IMG/VR virus record: IMGVR_UViG_3300036818_000105
Coordinates: 60,492 to 124,491 of that record
Reading direction: 5' to 3' (one strand)
DNA: 64,000 nt
Source: a virus
The notes below the pieces were generated by a model, which made no database searches, was not told the DNA's origin, and saw only the letters and a program-made list of their open reading frames with translations. This document shows positions 40,446 to 48,607 of this stretch, piece after piece. A program made the translations under genes and the position numbers. The number at the start of each line of letters is the position of its first letter. Position 1 is the stretch's first letter.

Positions 40446-41024
40446 CTAGTCCGGCCGGGACTTGAAGCTGACGGCCGGGGCGACGCGGAGCCTCCCCGTC
40501 ATCGCGAGGGCGACCAGGCCGTCGACCCAGTTCCCCTCACCGATGACCTCAACGCCGAGAATGGTTCCGTCCGCGCCGGTGTCGACCCAGATGCTCTCGG
40601 TTGCCTCGATCGTGCGGGCGACGCTGCCGTCCGGTATGCCGCCGGGGGCGAGGATGGCGTAGCTTGCCCCGGCCCCGGGGTCATGCTCGGCGCCGGGGTA
40701 GCTGACGTTCATGAAGACGAGCCTAGGGCGCGAGTTGACAGGGTGGCAGATGAAGGTGCACCGCTCGCCGCACGACGGCGACCCGTTGCACCCGTGCTCG
40801 CAGTCGCTCAGGTCGTAGAGCGGGCCGAGGGTGGCGAGGTGCTCGAGGTCGGGCTCCGGGTGCAGTTCCCCGTCGATCTCCGCAGCGAGCTCGCGGGCCT
40901 CGAGGCGCTTCGCCTTCCGCGTGCCGACCGATCCGCCTCCGGAGCAGTCCGGGCCGGGAGGGAGTCCCGAACGGGTACCGGGACAGCAACCCGGCGTTTG
41001 GTAACGGCCGAGGAGACGGGCCAT
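40446..41024 (-). CDS. Cys-rich N-terminus plus DUF2283-like domain
   Basis: A 192-residue protein. The first 45 residues carry CCPG and a basic end. A Cys-rich patch (DCEHGCNGSPSCGERCTFICHP) follows. The C-terminal 80 residues match DUF2283: a calcium-like acidic start (GAEHDPGAGASYAIL), then TESIWVDTGADGTILGVEVIG. Its ATG shares one base with the upstream stop. Function unknown. Confidence 0.68.
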   Translation of the reverse strand: MARLLGRYQTPGCCPGTRSGLPPGPDCSGGGSVGTRKAKRLEARELAAEIDGELHPEPDLEHLATLGPLYDLSDCEHGCNGSPSCGERCTFICHPVNSRPRLVFMNVSYPGAEHDPGAGASYAILAPGGIPDGSVARTIEATESIWVDTGADGTILGVEVIGEGNWVDGLVALAMTGRLRVAPAVSFKSRPD

Positions 41025-41194
41025 CAGTCATCGCCCCACTGGCCGACGTCGTGGCGGCTGATGCGCTTTCCCTTCCGCGAGGGGAAGGCCTTGCGCGCCG
41101 GGTAGGGCATCCGCTCGGCGTCGCCGTTGCCCGCGATCTTGTGGGGCTTGCACATCGGGCAGCCCTTCCAGCGGCGGTTGCTCGTGCGCGCCAT
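41024..41194 (-). CDS. Small basic Cys-containing protein
   Basis: ATG 41194 follows GGGAGGTACCG. The 56-residue product begins MARTSNRRWKGCPMCKPHK and is Lys/Arg-rich, with one CPMC pair. It is a typical small actinophage protein (zinc or nucleic-acid binding possible). First gene of a two-gene leftward unit. Confidence 0.65.
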   Translation of the reverse strand: MARTSNRRWKGCPMCKPHKIAGNGDAERMPYPARKAFPSRKGKRISRHDVGQWGDD

Positions 41195-41336
41195 CGGTAC
41201 CTCCCGGAAGCGTTTTACCCGGCGGCCTCGCGCCTCTCCGTCGCGGTGGATCGGGTCCGTCCCCGTCGGCGGGGCACTCGAGGCCGCCTTGAGCGCCCGA
41301 TCGGTTGCTGACGTCAAGATTATCGCCGAAGAGAAG

Positions 41337-41374
41337 CGGAACCCGGCCGTCTCGAAGTCGGCCGGGTTCCGTTA
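41337..41374. terminator. Strong bidirectional hairpin terminator
   Basis: CGGAACCCGGCCG (41337-41349) pairs perfectly with CGGCCGGGTTCCG (41359-41371). It lies between the end of the leftward operon at 41620 and the two-gene unit starting at 41194. The following TTAAAG is T-poor. It probably ends the upstream leftward transcript. Confidence 0.65.
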
Positions 41375-41447
41375 AAGCCGGCCCATGCGTCCGGCACTGC
41401 CGGCTTGCAAGCCAGGCTGTCAACCGCGACCAGCGTACACCGGGGGC

Positions 41448-41484
41448 GCGGTGCCGGGCCAGAGTCAACCGGCCCGGCACCCGC
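41448..41484. terminator. Second hairpin in the same non-coding region
   Basis: GTGCCGGGCC (41451-41460) pairs with GGCCCGGCAC (41471-41480) around a 10-nt loop, with extra pairs outside. No T-run. With the previous hairpin it fills most of the 425-base gap 41195-41619, in which I see no gene. Confidence 0.45.
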
Positions 41485-41619
41485 CTGATGCGGCGGGGAG
41501 GCAGGGGCCGACTTCTGAGCTGTCGGCGCTCCGGCGGTGCCGTAGTCCCACCCCTGAAAACGTCTCCCCTAACGGGAATCCTGCGGGCTAGCCTAGCGCG
41601 TCTCGCGTGAAGCGATTCA

Positions 41620-41874
41620 CTACACGCTGCACGCACCTTCCGGCCGAGCGGGGGGAATGAGCCGCCAGTACACGGACTGCACGTCGGGCAGCCTGATCCG
41701 CTCGGCTTCACCGCGGTTCTCCATACGGCGGAGCATCCGGTAGACGGCCGGGTCGTAGCGGCGGCTGACGCGCTCGGCGACAGTGAGCGTCGGAACCGGG
41801 AGCGGGTACTCAAGGACCAGGACGGCACGGACGAGGGCGGCTATGCGCATGCTGGCGGCCGTCAGTGCGGCCAT
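41620..41874 (-). CDS. Small winged-helix-like protein
   Basis: An 84-residue protein starting at ATG 41874. The pattern VPTLTVAERVSRRYDPAVYRMLRRMENRGEAERIRLPDVQSVYWRLIP resembles a winged helix with a wing before the last strand. Probably a small transcription factor. Last gene of the long leftward operon from 50761. Confidence 0.55.
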   Translation of the reverse strand: MAALTAASMRIAALVRAVLVLEYPLPVPTLTVAERVSRRYDPAVYRMLRRMENRGEAERIRLPDVQSVYWRLIPPARPEGACSV

Positions 41875-42170
41875 GATGCGTCCTCGCCCAGGGGTGGCAT
41901 CCGGATAACCGCGTGCTCGCGGTCGCCGTGCGCCAGGGCTTCCCAGTCCACCCGCGCGCCGGGCTTGTCCGCCTCCGCGTGCGCCCGCTCGTAGCTGTCG
42001 CGGCCGAGGTACCACAGCGGGCACCCCTTCCCGTCATCGCGGAAGCGGATGCCCTCGCGGTGCTCGAACGTGAAGGAGTAGCTCATGTGCCGGGGCGCGC
42101 CGTCAGGGTCGACCCGGTCGGCGAGGCAGCGGAGCCACCAGGCGAGGCGCTTACTCGCAGCCCGGGTCAT
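41862..42170 (-). CDS. Hypothetical protein
   Basis: A 102-residue protein; ATG 42170 overlaps the upstream stop (ATGA). It has a helical start (RLAWWLRCLADRVDPDGAPRH), strands (MSYSFTFEHREGIRFRDDGKGCPLWYLG) and an acidic helical end. No family recognised. Confidence 0.6.
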   Translation of the reverse strand: MTRAASKRLAWWLRCLADRVDPDGAPRHMSYSFTFEHREGIRFRDDGKGCPLWYLGRDSYERAHAEADKPGARVDWEALAHGDREHAVIRMPPLGEDASWPH

Positions 42171-42445
42171 CTGCCGACCTCGCGTGCCAGCCATGCGCGC
42201 CCGGCGCCCGTGATCTTCCACGTGAGCATGGGCCCCCCGTGGCCGTGCTGGCTTACCTTGCCGGACACTTCGACTTTCCCCGGCGCCTCCAGCCGGCGCA
42301 GCATTTGCAGGGCTTTCTTGCGGGGGGCGGTTACCGCGAGAGGCCCCGTGAAGCATGCCTCCGCGACCTCGGCCGTGGACATGCTGCCCGGCGCGCTCGC
42401 AAGGGCGCGCAGTACCGGCAGCTCGCGGTTGATGCGGACGGTCAC
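42167..42445 (-). CDS. Winged-helix regulator-like protein
   Basis: A 92-residue protein: LPVLRALASAPGSMSTAEVAEACF, then KALQMLRRLEAPGKVEVSGKV and TWKITGAGRAWL, the usual MarR/PadR-like order of helices and wing. Coupled on both sides. DNA binding is inferred. Confidence 0.62.
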   Translation of the reverse strand: MTVRINRELPVLRALASAPGSMSTAEVAEACFTGPLAVTAPRKKALQMLRRLEAPGKVEVSGKVSQHGHGGPMLTWKITGAGRAWLAREVGR

Positions 42446-42801
42446 GATGCCCGCCCTTCCCGTTCAACCTGCCCGGTCCACGGCAGGTGCAGGCCGTCAC
42501 CTTCCTTGCGCGGGATTACGTGCCAGTGCAAATGGAAAACAGATTGCGTGGCCCAGCTCCCGGCCGAGGTGATCAGGTTGAAGTCATCGAGTTCCATCAG
42601 CCCGGCGAGCACCGCGGCGAACGCGGCAGCCTTTCCGGTAGCCGCAGGCGAGATCGAGGCGGTGGCAACGTGCCTGCGCGGGACCACGAGGAAGTGGCCC
42701 GGCGTTACCGGGTGGAGCGGCCGGAACGCCACGTTGTAGCGGTCGTCGTAGTCGTACTCGCCGCGCTCGACCCGGCCGCAGAACACGCAGTCGTCAGCCA
42801 C
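42442..42801 (-). CDS. HIT-family nucleotide-binding protein
   Basis: A 119-residue protein with the HIT signature HLHWHVIP near residue 92 and an N-terminal CVFC pair, as in Hint-type proteins. HIT enzymes hydrolyse or transfer nucleotides (AMP-linked substrates, dinucleoside polyphosphates). The length and motif order (NVAFRPLHPVTPGHFLVVPRRHV) are complete, so it is likely active. The substrate in a phage context is unknown. Confidence 0.88.
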   Translation of the reverse strand: MADDCVFCGRVERGEYDYDDRYNVAFRPLHPVTPGHFLVVPRRHVATASISPAATGKAAAFAAVLAGLMELDDFNLITSAGSWATQSVFHLHWHVIPRKEGDGLHLPWTGQVEREGRAS

Positions 42802-43186
42802 GGTCCCCCCTCATCATCTCGCTCACCCTTTGCATCCTGTAGACCTCCAGGCCGTGCGCGGCCATCCACGCGGCAGCCTCAGCCTCGCGGCCCTCCGGCA
42901 GGTACACCGACATGCGCCACAGGTCGTGGCCCTCGTGGTCCTCAAGCCTTCCGTCCTCGCCGGCCACGCCGAAGTCCGCGCGCCCGGCCAGGGCAAGCAG
43001 CTCAGTGAGCGGGATGCCGTAGGCCGCGCCGAGCCGGATCAGCACCGTGAGGCCGGGGTTCCGGATCGCGCCCGTCTCCACCTGCGAGACGTGCGCGTTC
43101 GGGACTCCCGATTGCCGCCCGGCCTTACGGAGCGTCCAGCCCTTCGCCTTGCGGGCGGCCTTCAGGCGGGGGCCTAGGTCAGTCAT
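42794..43186 (-). CDS. XRE-family HTH protein
   Basis: I choose ATG 43186. The 130-residue protein begins with an XRE domain (LKAARKAKGWTLRKAGRQSGVPNAHVSQVETGAIRNPGLTVLIRLGAAYGI, split over residues 7-60). The C-terminal half (WRMSVYLPEGREAEAAAWMAAHGLEVYRM) may be a ligand or dimer domain. It overlaps both neighbours. Confidence 0.78.
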   Translation of the reverse strand: MTDLGPRLKAARKAKGWTLRKAGRQSGVPNAHVSQVETGAIRNPGLTVLIRLGAAYGIPLTELLALAGRADFGVAGEDGRLEDHEGHDLWRMSVYLPEGREAEAAAWMAAHGLEVYRMQRVSEMMRGDRG

Positions 43187-43667
43187 GCCATTCCCCCGGC
43201 GGCCGCGTCTCGCCCCGCAGCCAGAACAGGGCCGGGTCGGTCGCAATCCGCCGCTCCAGCCCGTCCGGCACGTCAGCCGGGTAAATCGCGTCCAGCAGCT
43301 CCGCCGCCACGGCCCGCGCCTGGTCGACCCACGGTTCCGGGAGGCCCGGGGTGCCGGCATGGTCGCAGCCGGTGCACGAGCACGGGGCGTTGCAGTACTT
43401 ACAGGTCTTGCGGCAGGCGCCGTGCTCCTCGTGGAAGCAGGCCGTCGACACGTAGGCGTGCGGCGGCGCAGGCGCGGTCCCGGTCATCTCCGTCACCTTC
43501 CGTTCGGCGCACGGTTCTGCGAGGTGCGCCGGCCCGAGCTCAGGGTCTCCGGTAAAAGCATGGCACCTGGAGCAGTAGCGGTGAGCGATGTCCTCGGGGT
43601 GGCTTGAGGTCGCACCGCAGCAGGGGCAGGTGAAGGCGGCCCGCGTCGCGTCCGTCATGCCCGTCAT
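43179..43667 (-). CDS. Multi-zinc-site hypothetical protein
   Basis: ATG 43667 overlaps the stop of a tiny upstream gene, which supports this start over ATG 43658. The 162-residue protein has CPCCG...YCSRC near the N-terminus and a dense cluster CRKTCKYCNAPCSCTGC near the middle, so at least two zinc sites. The C-terminus is helical with an acidic patch. Function unknown. Confidence 0.65.
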   Translation of the reverse strand: MTGMTDATRAAFTCPCCGATSSHPEDIAHRYCSRCHAFTGDPELGPAHLAEPCAERKVTEMTGTAPAPPHAYVSTACFHEEHGACRKTCKYCNAPCSCTGCDHAGTPGLPEPWVDQARAVAAELLDAIYPADVPDGLERRIATDPALFWLRGETRPPGEWHD

Positions 43668-43759
43668 TCTCCCGCCTCCCCGGCGATCTCCGTTGCGTAG
43701 TACGCCGGCATCGGCTCAGGCCCGATGATCACGGCCGCCGCGCCCTCAGCGATTCCCAT
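43664..43759 (-). CDS. Very small hypothetical protein (31 aa)
   Basis: ATG 43759 lies inside the end of the MerR-like gene and the TGA overlaps the ATG of the next gene. The product reads MGIAEGAAAVIIGPEPMPAY and then an acidic end. Coupling is the only support. Confidence 0.35.
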   Translation of the reverse strand: MGIAEGAAAVIIGPEPMPAYYATEIAGEAGE

Positions 43760-44255
43760 CGTCCGGCCTCGTCTCTCCCGTTGGGGGATCGTCCGCCAGC
43801 CTCCACGGCCCGGCCGGGACCTCGGGCGTGCGGACGATCAGCTCAGCGCCGAACTCGGCCCGGTTCTCCCTCAAGCTCGCGACCACGGTACGGGCGTCTT
43901 CCTCGCTAGGACGGGGGACCTCGTTGACGCCGCCGATCTCGAAGCGGACGCCCCACTCGATCGCGGCGCTGTCGCCAACCTGGATCCAGATTCCGGGCGC
44001 GATCTCGCAGCGCCCGCCCTCGGCCCTGGCCATCTTCGCGGCGGTTCGCGGGGCAATGCCGGCACCAACCAGCCTCCCTATCAGGACAGCCACCTGTCGT
44101 TCCCCTGCGTCCCAGACCCGGTACCGGCCACCCTGCCGCCACGAGCAGCGCAGCAGGCCCTCGCGCGTCCAGAAATCGAGCTGGCGGTAGGTGATGCCGG
44201 CCTCGGCGGTCAGCTCGGGCGCGGCGATGACGTGCTCGTCGTCAGCCTCAGGCAT
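43746..44255 (-). CDS. MerR-like HTH protein
   Basis: A 169-residue protein starting at ATG 44255. Residues 10-75 (TAEAGITYRQLDFWTREGLLRCSWRQGGRYRVWDAGERQVAVLIGRLVGAG in order) are the MerR winged HTH. The C-terminal 90 residues (IWIQVGDSAAIEWGVRFEIG, TVVASLRENRAEFGAELIVR) could be an effector domain. Member of a run of small regulators. Confidence 0.72.
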   Translation of the reverse strand: MPEADDEHVIAAPELTAEAGITYRQLDFWTREGLLRCSWRQGGRYRVWDAGERQVAVLIGRLVGAGIAPRTAAKMARAEGGRCEIAPGIWIQVGDSAAIEWGVRFEIGGVNEVPRPSEEDARTVVASLRENRAEFGAELIVRTPEVPAGPWRLADDPPTGETRPDDGNR

Positions 44256-44535
44256 CGGGGGCCTCCGGGGTGAGCCGGGCAGCCCGGCGGATGATCCCCG
44301 CCAGCACCGCGCAGGTAGCCGGCTCCGAGTACGCCACCCCCGCGAGGACCCGCTCGTCGTACGCGCCCAGTTCCACGCCGGCCGCCTCGCACGCCGCCAT
44401 GAGCACGGCGAGGTTGTGGGGCCGCATCTTGCCGGGCCCGGGGTCGGCATCGAAGGCGGCGTAAACGGCGCGGACGGCAGGCGAGTTGCCGGCGGAGCGC
44501 TCCGATTCGAAGGGGCCGTACTCGTTATCGTCCAC
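44248..44535 (-). CDS. Hypothetical protein
   Basis: GTG 44535 is preceded by AGGAGG with good spacing. The 95-residue product is helical, with PAVRAVYAAFDADPGPGKMRPHNLAVLMAACEAAGVELGAYD read across two helices. It ends LTPEAPDA, and the protein at 45033 ends LTPEANDA, so the two C-termini share an origin. Function unknown. Confidence 0.62.
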   Translation of the reverse strand: MDDNEYGPFESERSAGNSPAVRAVYAAFDADPGPGKMRPHNLAVLMAACEAAGVELGAYDERVLAGVAYSEPATCAVLAGIIRRAARLTPEAPDA

Positions 44536-45040
44536 CAGAAACCTCCTGCCCCAGTCCGTGCAGCCAGTCGCGGGCCGTGGCCGCATGCTTTTCGGTAAGC
44601 CCCTCGCCCTCGTCCACGCGGACGACGAGGTGCGGCTGTTCGCCCGCAAGCGGGGCTGTAACCTCGGCCGCGTCGGGCTCGTCGTCGAACCACACGAACG
44701 GCCGCCCGGCGGTCCACGGGACGATCCCGTTCGCCTTGTGCGGGAAGTCCGCCACGGGCGCTACCGGCAGCCTGGGCAAGCCGAGCAGCGGGCCGACGAC
44801 AAGGTTCGCGTACTCTTCCCAGGTCGTTCCCCAGGCAAGCTCCGCGCCGGTCTCCCGTGCCAGCCGTGACAGCAGAGGGCCGCTAGCCGGGTTGAAGAAC
44901 AGGCGGAAGGTCCCGACGCCGAGTTCCACGCGCCTTTGCTGCCAGCCCTCGTGGAAGCAGAGGCGGCGGCGTTCCTTCGAGGTCGCGATGACGTTCAGCA
45001 CGCCGTCGACGTCGACGAGGATCAGGGGACGGTCAGGCAT
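44525..45040 (-). CDS. HAD-superfamily phosphatase-like protein
   Basis: A 171-residue protein with HAD motif I DVDGVLN at residues 9-15, a Thr-containing motif II region (WGTTWEEYAN), and motif IV-like FDDEPDAAE. HAD enzymes remove phosphate groups from small molecules, nucleotides or proteins. The cap domain is small. Substrate unknown; it is coupled to two small genes. Confidence 0.8.
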   Translation of the reverse strand: MPDRPLILVDVDGVLNVIATSKERRRLCFHEGWQQRRVELGVGTFRLFFNPASGPLLSRLARETGAELAWGTTWEEYANLVVGPLLGLPRLPVAPVADFPHKANGIVPWTAGRPFVWFDDEPDAAEVTAPLAGEQPHLVVRVDEGEGLTEKHAATARDWLHGLGQEVSGGR

Positions 45041-45371
45041 CGTTCGCCTCCGGGGTGAGCCGGGCAGCCTCAGCGGGCAGGCCCAGCAGGATCGTCACGC
45101 AAGCGCGCCCCTTGGACGTGAGCGTGTAGCCGAACCGCAGGTGCTCCGCGGATCCCTCGTGCCGCTCCCGGTCTGCCCAGCCGAGCCGCTCAAGCCTCGC
45201 CAGGACGACGCAGACGGCTCCCGGGCCGGCCTGGGCCAGTTGCGACAGCGGGTAGCCGGAGAGGCCGTCTGCGGCGAGCAGGGCGACCATGATGCGCTTG
45301 TGGGCGCGGGGGACCCGGGGCCTGCCGTACAGGCGGCGGTTGCGGTCGCGGGCGGTCTCAGGCACCGTCAT
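45033..45371 (-). CDS. PadR/MarR-like winged-helix protein
   Basis: A 112-residue protein: RIMVALLAADGLSGYPLSQLAQAGPGAVCVVLARLERLGWADRE across helices, then YTLTSKGRACVTILLG as wing and last helix. It likely controls its own operon. Ends LTPEANDA, as the protein at 44248 nearly does. Confidence 0.68.
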   Translation of the reverse strand: MTVPETARDRNRRLYGRPRVPRAHKRIMVALLAADGLSGYPLSQLAQAGPGAVCVVLARLERLGWADRERHEGSAEHLRFGYTLTSKGRACVTILLGLPAEAARLTPEANDA

Positions 45372-45609
45372 CCTCCCGGATCAGCCCGCACTCGACGGCC
45401 GCGCGGAGCCAGTTGCGCGCCTCAAGGGCCGCCGTCTCCTGGTCTTCCTCGTTAAGCTCACCCCAGCCGGGGATGTAGCCCGTGCGCTCCGCGATCCGCT
45501 GGCGGGCCTGCGCGAGGAGAAGAGACTGGCCGCGCTCCCGCTGGCTCGCGTACTCGACTATGACGCCGGTACCGGGCAGGCGGACACGGACCTTGCCGTC
45601 GTCAGCCAC
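45358..45609 (-). CDS. Small hypothetical protein
   Basis: An 83-residue acidic protein with an N-terminal strand pair (KVRVRLPGTGVIVEYAS) and two helices (ARQRIAERTGYIPGWGELNEEDQETAALEARNWLRAAVE). No family recognised. Overlaps both neighbours. Confidence 0.6.
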   Translation of the reverse strand: MADDGKVRVRLPGTGVIVEYASQRERGQSLLLAQARQRIAERTGYIPGWGELNEEDQETAALEARNWLRAAVECGLIREDDGA

Positions 45610-46054
45610 CGTAGAACTCCTCTCTGATCATCCGTGCCTGCTCAATCGTCGACTGGCGGATCTCGACCGGCGCGCGGTGCCCGTGAGGGTCCACATGGTC
45701 GATGTCGTCCTGCATGTGGTCGACGTGCAGGACGCAGCGCTCCACGCTCTCGTCCGGGTGGACCATCGGCTTGGGGCAGCGGAGCGGCGAGTCCCTGGCG
45801 ACGGGCACCTGCCGGGCAAGCCTCGTGACCTCAGCCTGCGCCACCGCGATGGCGTCGCGTACGGCGTCGCAGGCATCAATGGCATCGGTGAGCTGCTTCT
45901 GGGCGCGGGCGAGCCATGCCGCGCTCTCGGAGGGCACGGGCTTCGACACCTCAACGGCGAGGATGATCAGCGTGTCGTCCAGGATGTTGGCCAGGTCATG
46001 CTTGCGGTCACACGCAGCGCGGGCTGCGTCTCTAGCCGGCCTCACGTCAGGCAT
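45602..46054 (-). CDS. Hypothetical protein with His-rich segment
   Basis: A 150-residue protein. The first 90 residues are helical (coiled-coil-like ARAQKQLTDAIDACDAVRDAIAVAQAEVTRLA). A His-rich region follows (CVLHVDHMQDDIDHVDPHGHRAP), possibly metal-binding. Function unknown. Confidence 0.6.
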   Translation of the reverse strand: MPDVRPARDAARAACDRKHDLANILDDTLIILAVEVSKPVPSESAAWLARAQKQLTDAIDACDAVRDAIAVAQAEVTRLARQVPVARDSPLRCPKPMVHPDESVERCVLHVDHMQDDIDHVDPHGHRAPVEIRQSTIEQARMIREEFYGG

Positions 46055-46451
46055 CGGCCGCCCCCTTCCCGGTCAGTGCGGCAAGGATCGCCTCGTACTC
46101 GCCACAGGGGAATATGACGCCTTCCCCGTCCTCGTTGAGGCAGGCAGTACAGATGACCGCAGTCGGCTTGTCCCTGCACCGCCAGGATCCGTCGTCGTCC
46201 TCGAAGTGCGCGTCCCCGTCGTAATCCGGTCCGTGAGCGCATCCGGGGCTGCCGTTGAGGCACATCACCAGCCCGTACAGCTGGACGGGGCGGTGGGACT
46301 TCAGGGCTGCCTCAAGGGCCTTCAGGAGCCGCCGCACGTCGCCCTCGGCCACGTCATGCTCGATGGTGTACTCCGTGTAGGTGGCCAGGTCGAGCAACCT
46401 GGGGTAGTCCTCGACGTGAGTGAGGACCGTGCGCAGGAGCTTCGCGTTCAC
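46047..46451 (-). CDS. Hypothetical protein with Cys/His sites
   Basis: A 134-residue protein with an N-terminal helical domain (LLRTVLTHVEDYPRLLDLATYTEYTIEHDVAEGDVRRLLKALEAAL) and a C-terminal part containing CLNGSPGCAHG and ICTAC. Family not recognised. Confidence 0.6.
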   Translation of the reverse strand: MNAKLLRTVLTHVEDYPRLLDLATYTEYTIEHDVAEGDVRRLLKALEAALKSHRPVQLYGLVMCLNGSPGCAHGPDYDGDAHFEDDDGSWRCRDKPTAVICTACLNEDGEGVIFPCGEYEAILAALTGKGAADA

Positions 46452-46717
46452 TGCGGCTCGCCTCCTGCTGCCGCGCGGGCGGCCGACATGCGAATGAGAC
46501 CGGTGGCCATGTCCTGCGCCCGGTTGAACGCGCGCCAGTCCGACGGGCGGTGCGCGGTCTTCTCCGGCACCTGCGCGATGCCGTTAAGGTGGTCGGCGAG
46601 GTTACCCCAGAACAGCCAGTCCTCTTCCGTGACCCAGTGCTCGCGGCGGATCAGCCCCTCGGCATACCGGATCTTAGCGACGGGATTGAGTTCTTCGGGG
46701 TCCATCTCACTGCTCAT
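46448..46717 (-). CDS. Small hypothetical protein
   Basis: An 89-residue acidic helical protein (KIRYAEGLIRREHWVTEEDWLFWGNLADHLNGIAQVPE). It overlaps the downstream gene by 4 bases. No function can be assigned. Confidence 0.6.
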   Translation of the reverse strand: MSSEMDPEELNPVAKIRYAEGLIRREHWVTEEDWLFWGNLADHLNGIAQVPEKTAHRPSDWRAFNRAQDMATGLIRMSAARAAAGGEPQ

Positions 46718-46729
46718 CTGCTGCCTCCG

Positions 46730-46930
46730 TCAGTTGATCTGTGCTGTCGTCTGTTGTGTGCCGTACAGCCCGGAGTCAAGCGCCTGCCTGGTCGGGCACG
46801 GCCAGGTCTTCCGGCACTCCCCGCACTTGCCGTCAGCGGGGGCGTGGAGCTTGTCCACCGCGGTCGCCGCCCGCTGGAACCGCTCCGATCCCTTGATCAG
46901 GGCGTCGACCATGGTCACGAGGGCGCTCAC
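46730..46930 (-). CDS. Small zinc-ribbon-like protein
   Basis: A GTG start overlaps the upstream stop. The 66-residue product has CGECRKTWPCPTRQAL, a common actinophage pattern (Cys pair then a third Cys). Function unknown. Confidence 0.58.
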   Translation of the reverse strand: MSALVTMVDALIKGSERFQRAATAVDKLHAPADGKCGECRKTWPCPTRQALDSGLYGTQQTTAQIN

Positions 46931-47346
46931 CCCGCGTCTTCCTCGCCGGGGACGACGACGGGGATCACCTGCGCATGCGGCGCGACGATCGCGAACTCCG
47001 TCATCGGGTCGATGCGGGTGTGGTCGCCCTCGTGCAGCGGCTCCACTTCCCGCGTCTCCCCGTACACGGCGACCTGCTCCGCGAGCCAGGAGTCAACGGC
47101 CCGCCTCGCGCTCTCCGGGCTCCCGTCGCCGAACTCTTCCGGTACTGTCACCCCGGCGAGGTCGGGATGCTGGGCGAGCAGCGGGCCCCTGCACTCGTCC
47201 ATGGCGCGCGGCAGCTGGTGGGTGAACAGATTGTCTCCCGTCATCCAGTTGAGGATGTCGTAGACGCCCTCAACGTGGCGCGGGGAGACAAGGCGGCCTG
47301 TGGTGACGGTCAGGATGTCGCCCAGGTGGAACGTCTTCGTGGTCAC
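46927..47346 (-). CDS. Conserved phage protein (DUF7736-like)
   Basis: A 139-residue protein. Its first 75 residues (FHLGDILTVTTGRLVSPRHVEGVYDILNWMTGDNLFTHQLPRA, LLAQHPDL) match a domain I recall from many actinophages and other phages, role unknown. The C-terminal half is acidic and less ordered. The domain name is from memory and should be treated as tentative. Confidence 0.68.
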   Translation of the reverse strand: MTTKTFHLGDILTVTTGRLVSPRHVEGVYDILNWMTGDNLFTHQLPRAMDECRGPLLAQHPDLAGVTVPEEFGDGSPESARRAVDSWLAEQVAVYGETREVEPLHEGDHTRIDPMTEFAIVAPHAQVIPVVVPGEEDAG

Positions 47347-47801
47347 TTCTTCTCTCCTCCTGCCGCCGTGGCGGCTCCCTCGGCGATGTCCAGCCGGATA
47401 CAGGCGTCCACGCCGGCCATGACCGTCCGCACGGCATCCCGGACGGCGCGGGCGATGATCTCGCTGCCCGCGCCCTGCGAGCCGAGCCCTGCGACCTTGG
47501 CGGCCTCTTCGGCGACCTGCTTCTCCAGTGCCGCACGGGCCTGCGGTGCCGTGGTCGCGCTCGCGGGGCGGGCCTGCCCTGCCCGGTCAAGGAAGCCGCC
47601 GGGACCGTAGAACCGCTCGTAGTCGGCCTTGTAGGTGCGCTGCGACATGTCGTTCCGCCACCGGAGGCCCGACAGGCAGTTGCCGCACGTCACCTCATCG
47701 AGGTCGGCGGTGAGCCTTTCCGGGGGAACGGCCGGCAGGTTGCAGGCGCTCGGTCCCGGCTCGCCGCCGGGGTTGTAGTGGACGGCAGGCGTCATGCTCA
47801 T
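47343..47801 (-). CDS. Hypothetical protein with Cys pair
   Basis: A 152-residue protein with VTCGNCLSGLRWR (a probable zinc or His-Cys site seen in small phage proteins) and a helical C-terminus. Coupled on both sides. Function unknown. Confidence 0.58.
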   Translation of the reverse strand: MSMTPAVHYNPGGEPGPSACNLPAVPPERLTADLDEVTCGNCLSGLRWRNDMSQRTYKADYERFYGPGGFLDRAGQARPASATTAPQARAALEKQVAEEAAKVAGLGSQGAGSEIIARAVRDAVRTVMAGVDACIRLDIAEGAATAAGGEKK

Positions 47802-48169
47802 GCGTTCCCTCCTCCAGCCGCCGGGGCGGCTCCCTCGTTCCAGGTCAGTTCAAAGTCGAGCAGCCCGAGCGCGGCAGCCCCGGCCACCTCCGTGACGTCT
47901 TCCGAGTCGCCCGCGTCAAGGGCGGCCGTCCACCCCGCTACCTCTTCGGGCGTCTCGGCGTGCCACCAGCGGAACGGCGCGTGCTTCTCGTGCGCGGTGA
48001 TCACGTCCACGTCGACGGAGACGGCCACCGCGTCCGGGCCGATCGCGTCAGCGATGGCGAGGGCAGCGGCGCACCCCGTCAGGCTCGCCTGCTTGCCGCG
48101 GATGACGTGCTCTGGGGCGACATGGACGTAAGTGGTGTCGCGGGGCCACGGGGGCAGGGGCCCGGTCAT
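47798..48169 (-). CDS. Hypothetical acidic protein
   Basis: A 123-residue protein with an alternating strand-helix order (TTYVHVAPEHVIRG, GCAAALAIADAIGPDAVAVSVDVDVITAHEK). Low-complexity C-terminus. Not recognised. Confidence 0.58.
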   Translation of the reverse strand: MTGPLPPWPRDTTYVHVAPEHVIRGKQASLTGCAAALAIADAIGPDAVAVSVDVDVITAHEKHAPFRWWHAETPEEVAGWTAALDAGDSEDVTEVAGAAALGLLDFELTWNEGAAPAAGGGNA

Positions 48170-48354
48170 CGCTCGCCTGCTATCAGCGTGAGGTCTTCCG
48201 GGTACGTCGCCATGACGCCCCGGACGCCGGGGTACTGGACGAACACGTAAACCGTGCTCGCTGCGGCGATCGTCCCGTGCTCCGGCTCGCTGCCAGCCGG
48301 GTGATAGGTCACGGCCTTGCCGACGTGCTCGCGGGCCTCGTCAAGCGTCATCAT
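48166..48354 (-). CDS. Small beta-barrel-like protein
   Basis: ATG 48354 (followed by a second ATG) is chosen because it overlaps the upstream gene end. The 62-residue protein (VGKAVTYHPAGSEPEHGTIAAASTVYVFVQYPG) resembles small SH3-like barrels common in phage early regions. Confidence 0.55.
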   Translation of the reverse strand: MMTLDEAREHVGKAVTYHPAGSEPEHGTIAAASTVYVFVQYPGVRGVMATYPEDLTLIAGER

Positions 48355-48607
48355 TACCCGCCGCCTCCTTTTCGTCCGCCGCGTGCCATTCCCGTACCTC
48401 GCGGAGGGTGCCGAGCACGGACAGGTGCCGGGTGACGTCCGCCGCCCGCTCGGCGGGGGTGCCCGTGTCGTCCCCGTCGCCGAGTCCGCCATTGACCCGC
48501 TTGCGCAGGAACGCGACCTCGCCCTCGATGTCGTCCAGGGCGGCCAGCGCGCGCCGCCGGGCCACCTTGTCGGCGTTGGCGTGCTCGCGGTTGGGGTAGC
48601 CGGTCAC
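48341..48607 (-). CDS. Small helical hypothetical protein
   Basis: An 88-residue protein, GTG start overlapping the upstream stop. Mostly two helices (KVARRRALAALDDIEGEVAFLRKRV, DVTRHLSVLGTLREVREWHA). Function unknown. Confidence 0.58.
   Translation of the reverse strand: MTGYPNREHANADKVARRRALAALDDIEGEVAFLRKRVNGGLGDGDDTGTPAERAADVTRHLSVLGTLREVREWHAADEKEAAGNDDA

Noticed and set aside
41380-41440. tRNA-like fragment around GGCTTGCAAGCC
   Set aside because: This is only a palindrome; no T-arm or D-arm with correct spacing is present on either strand.
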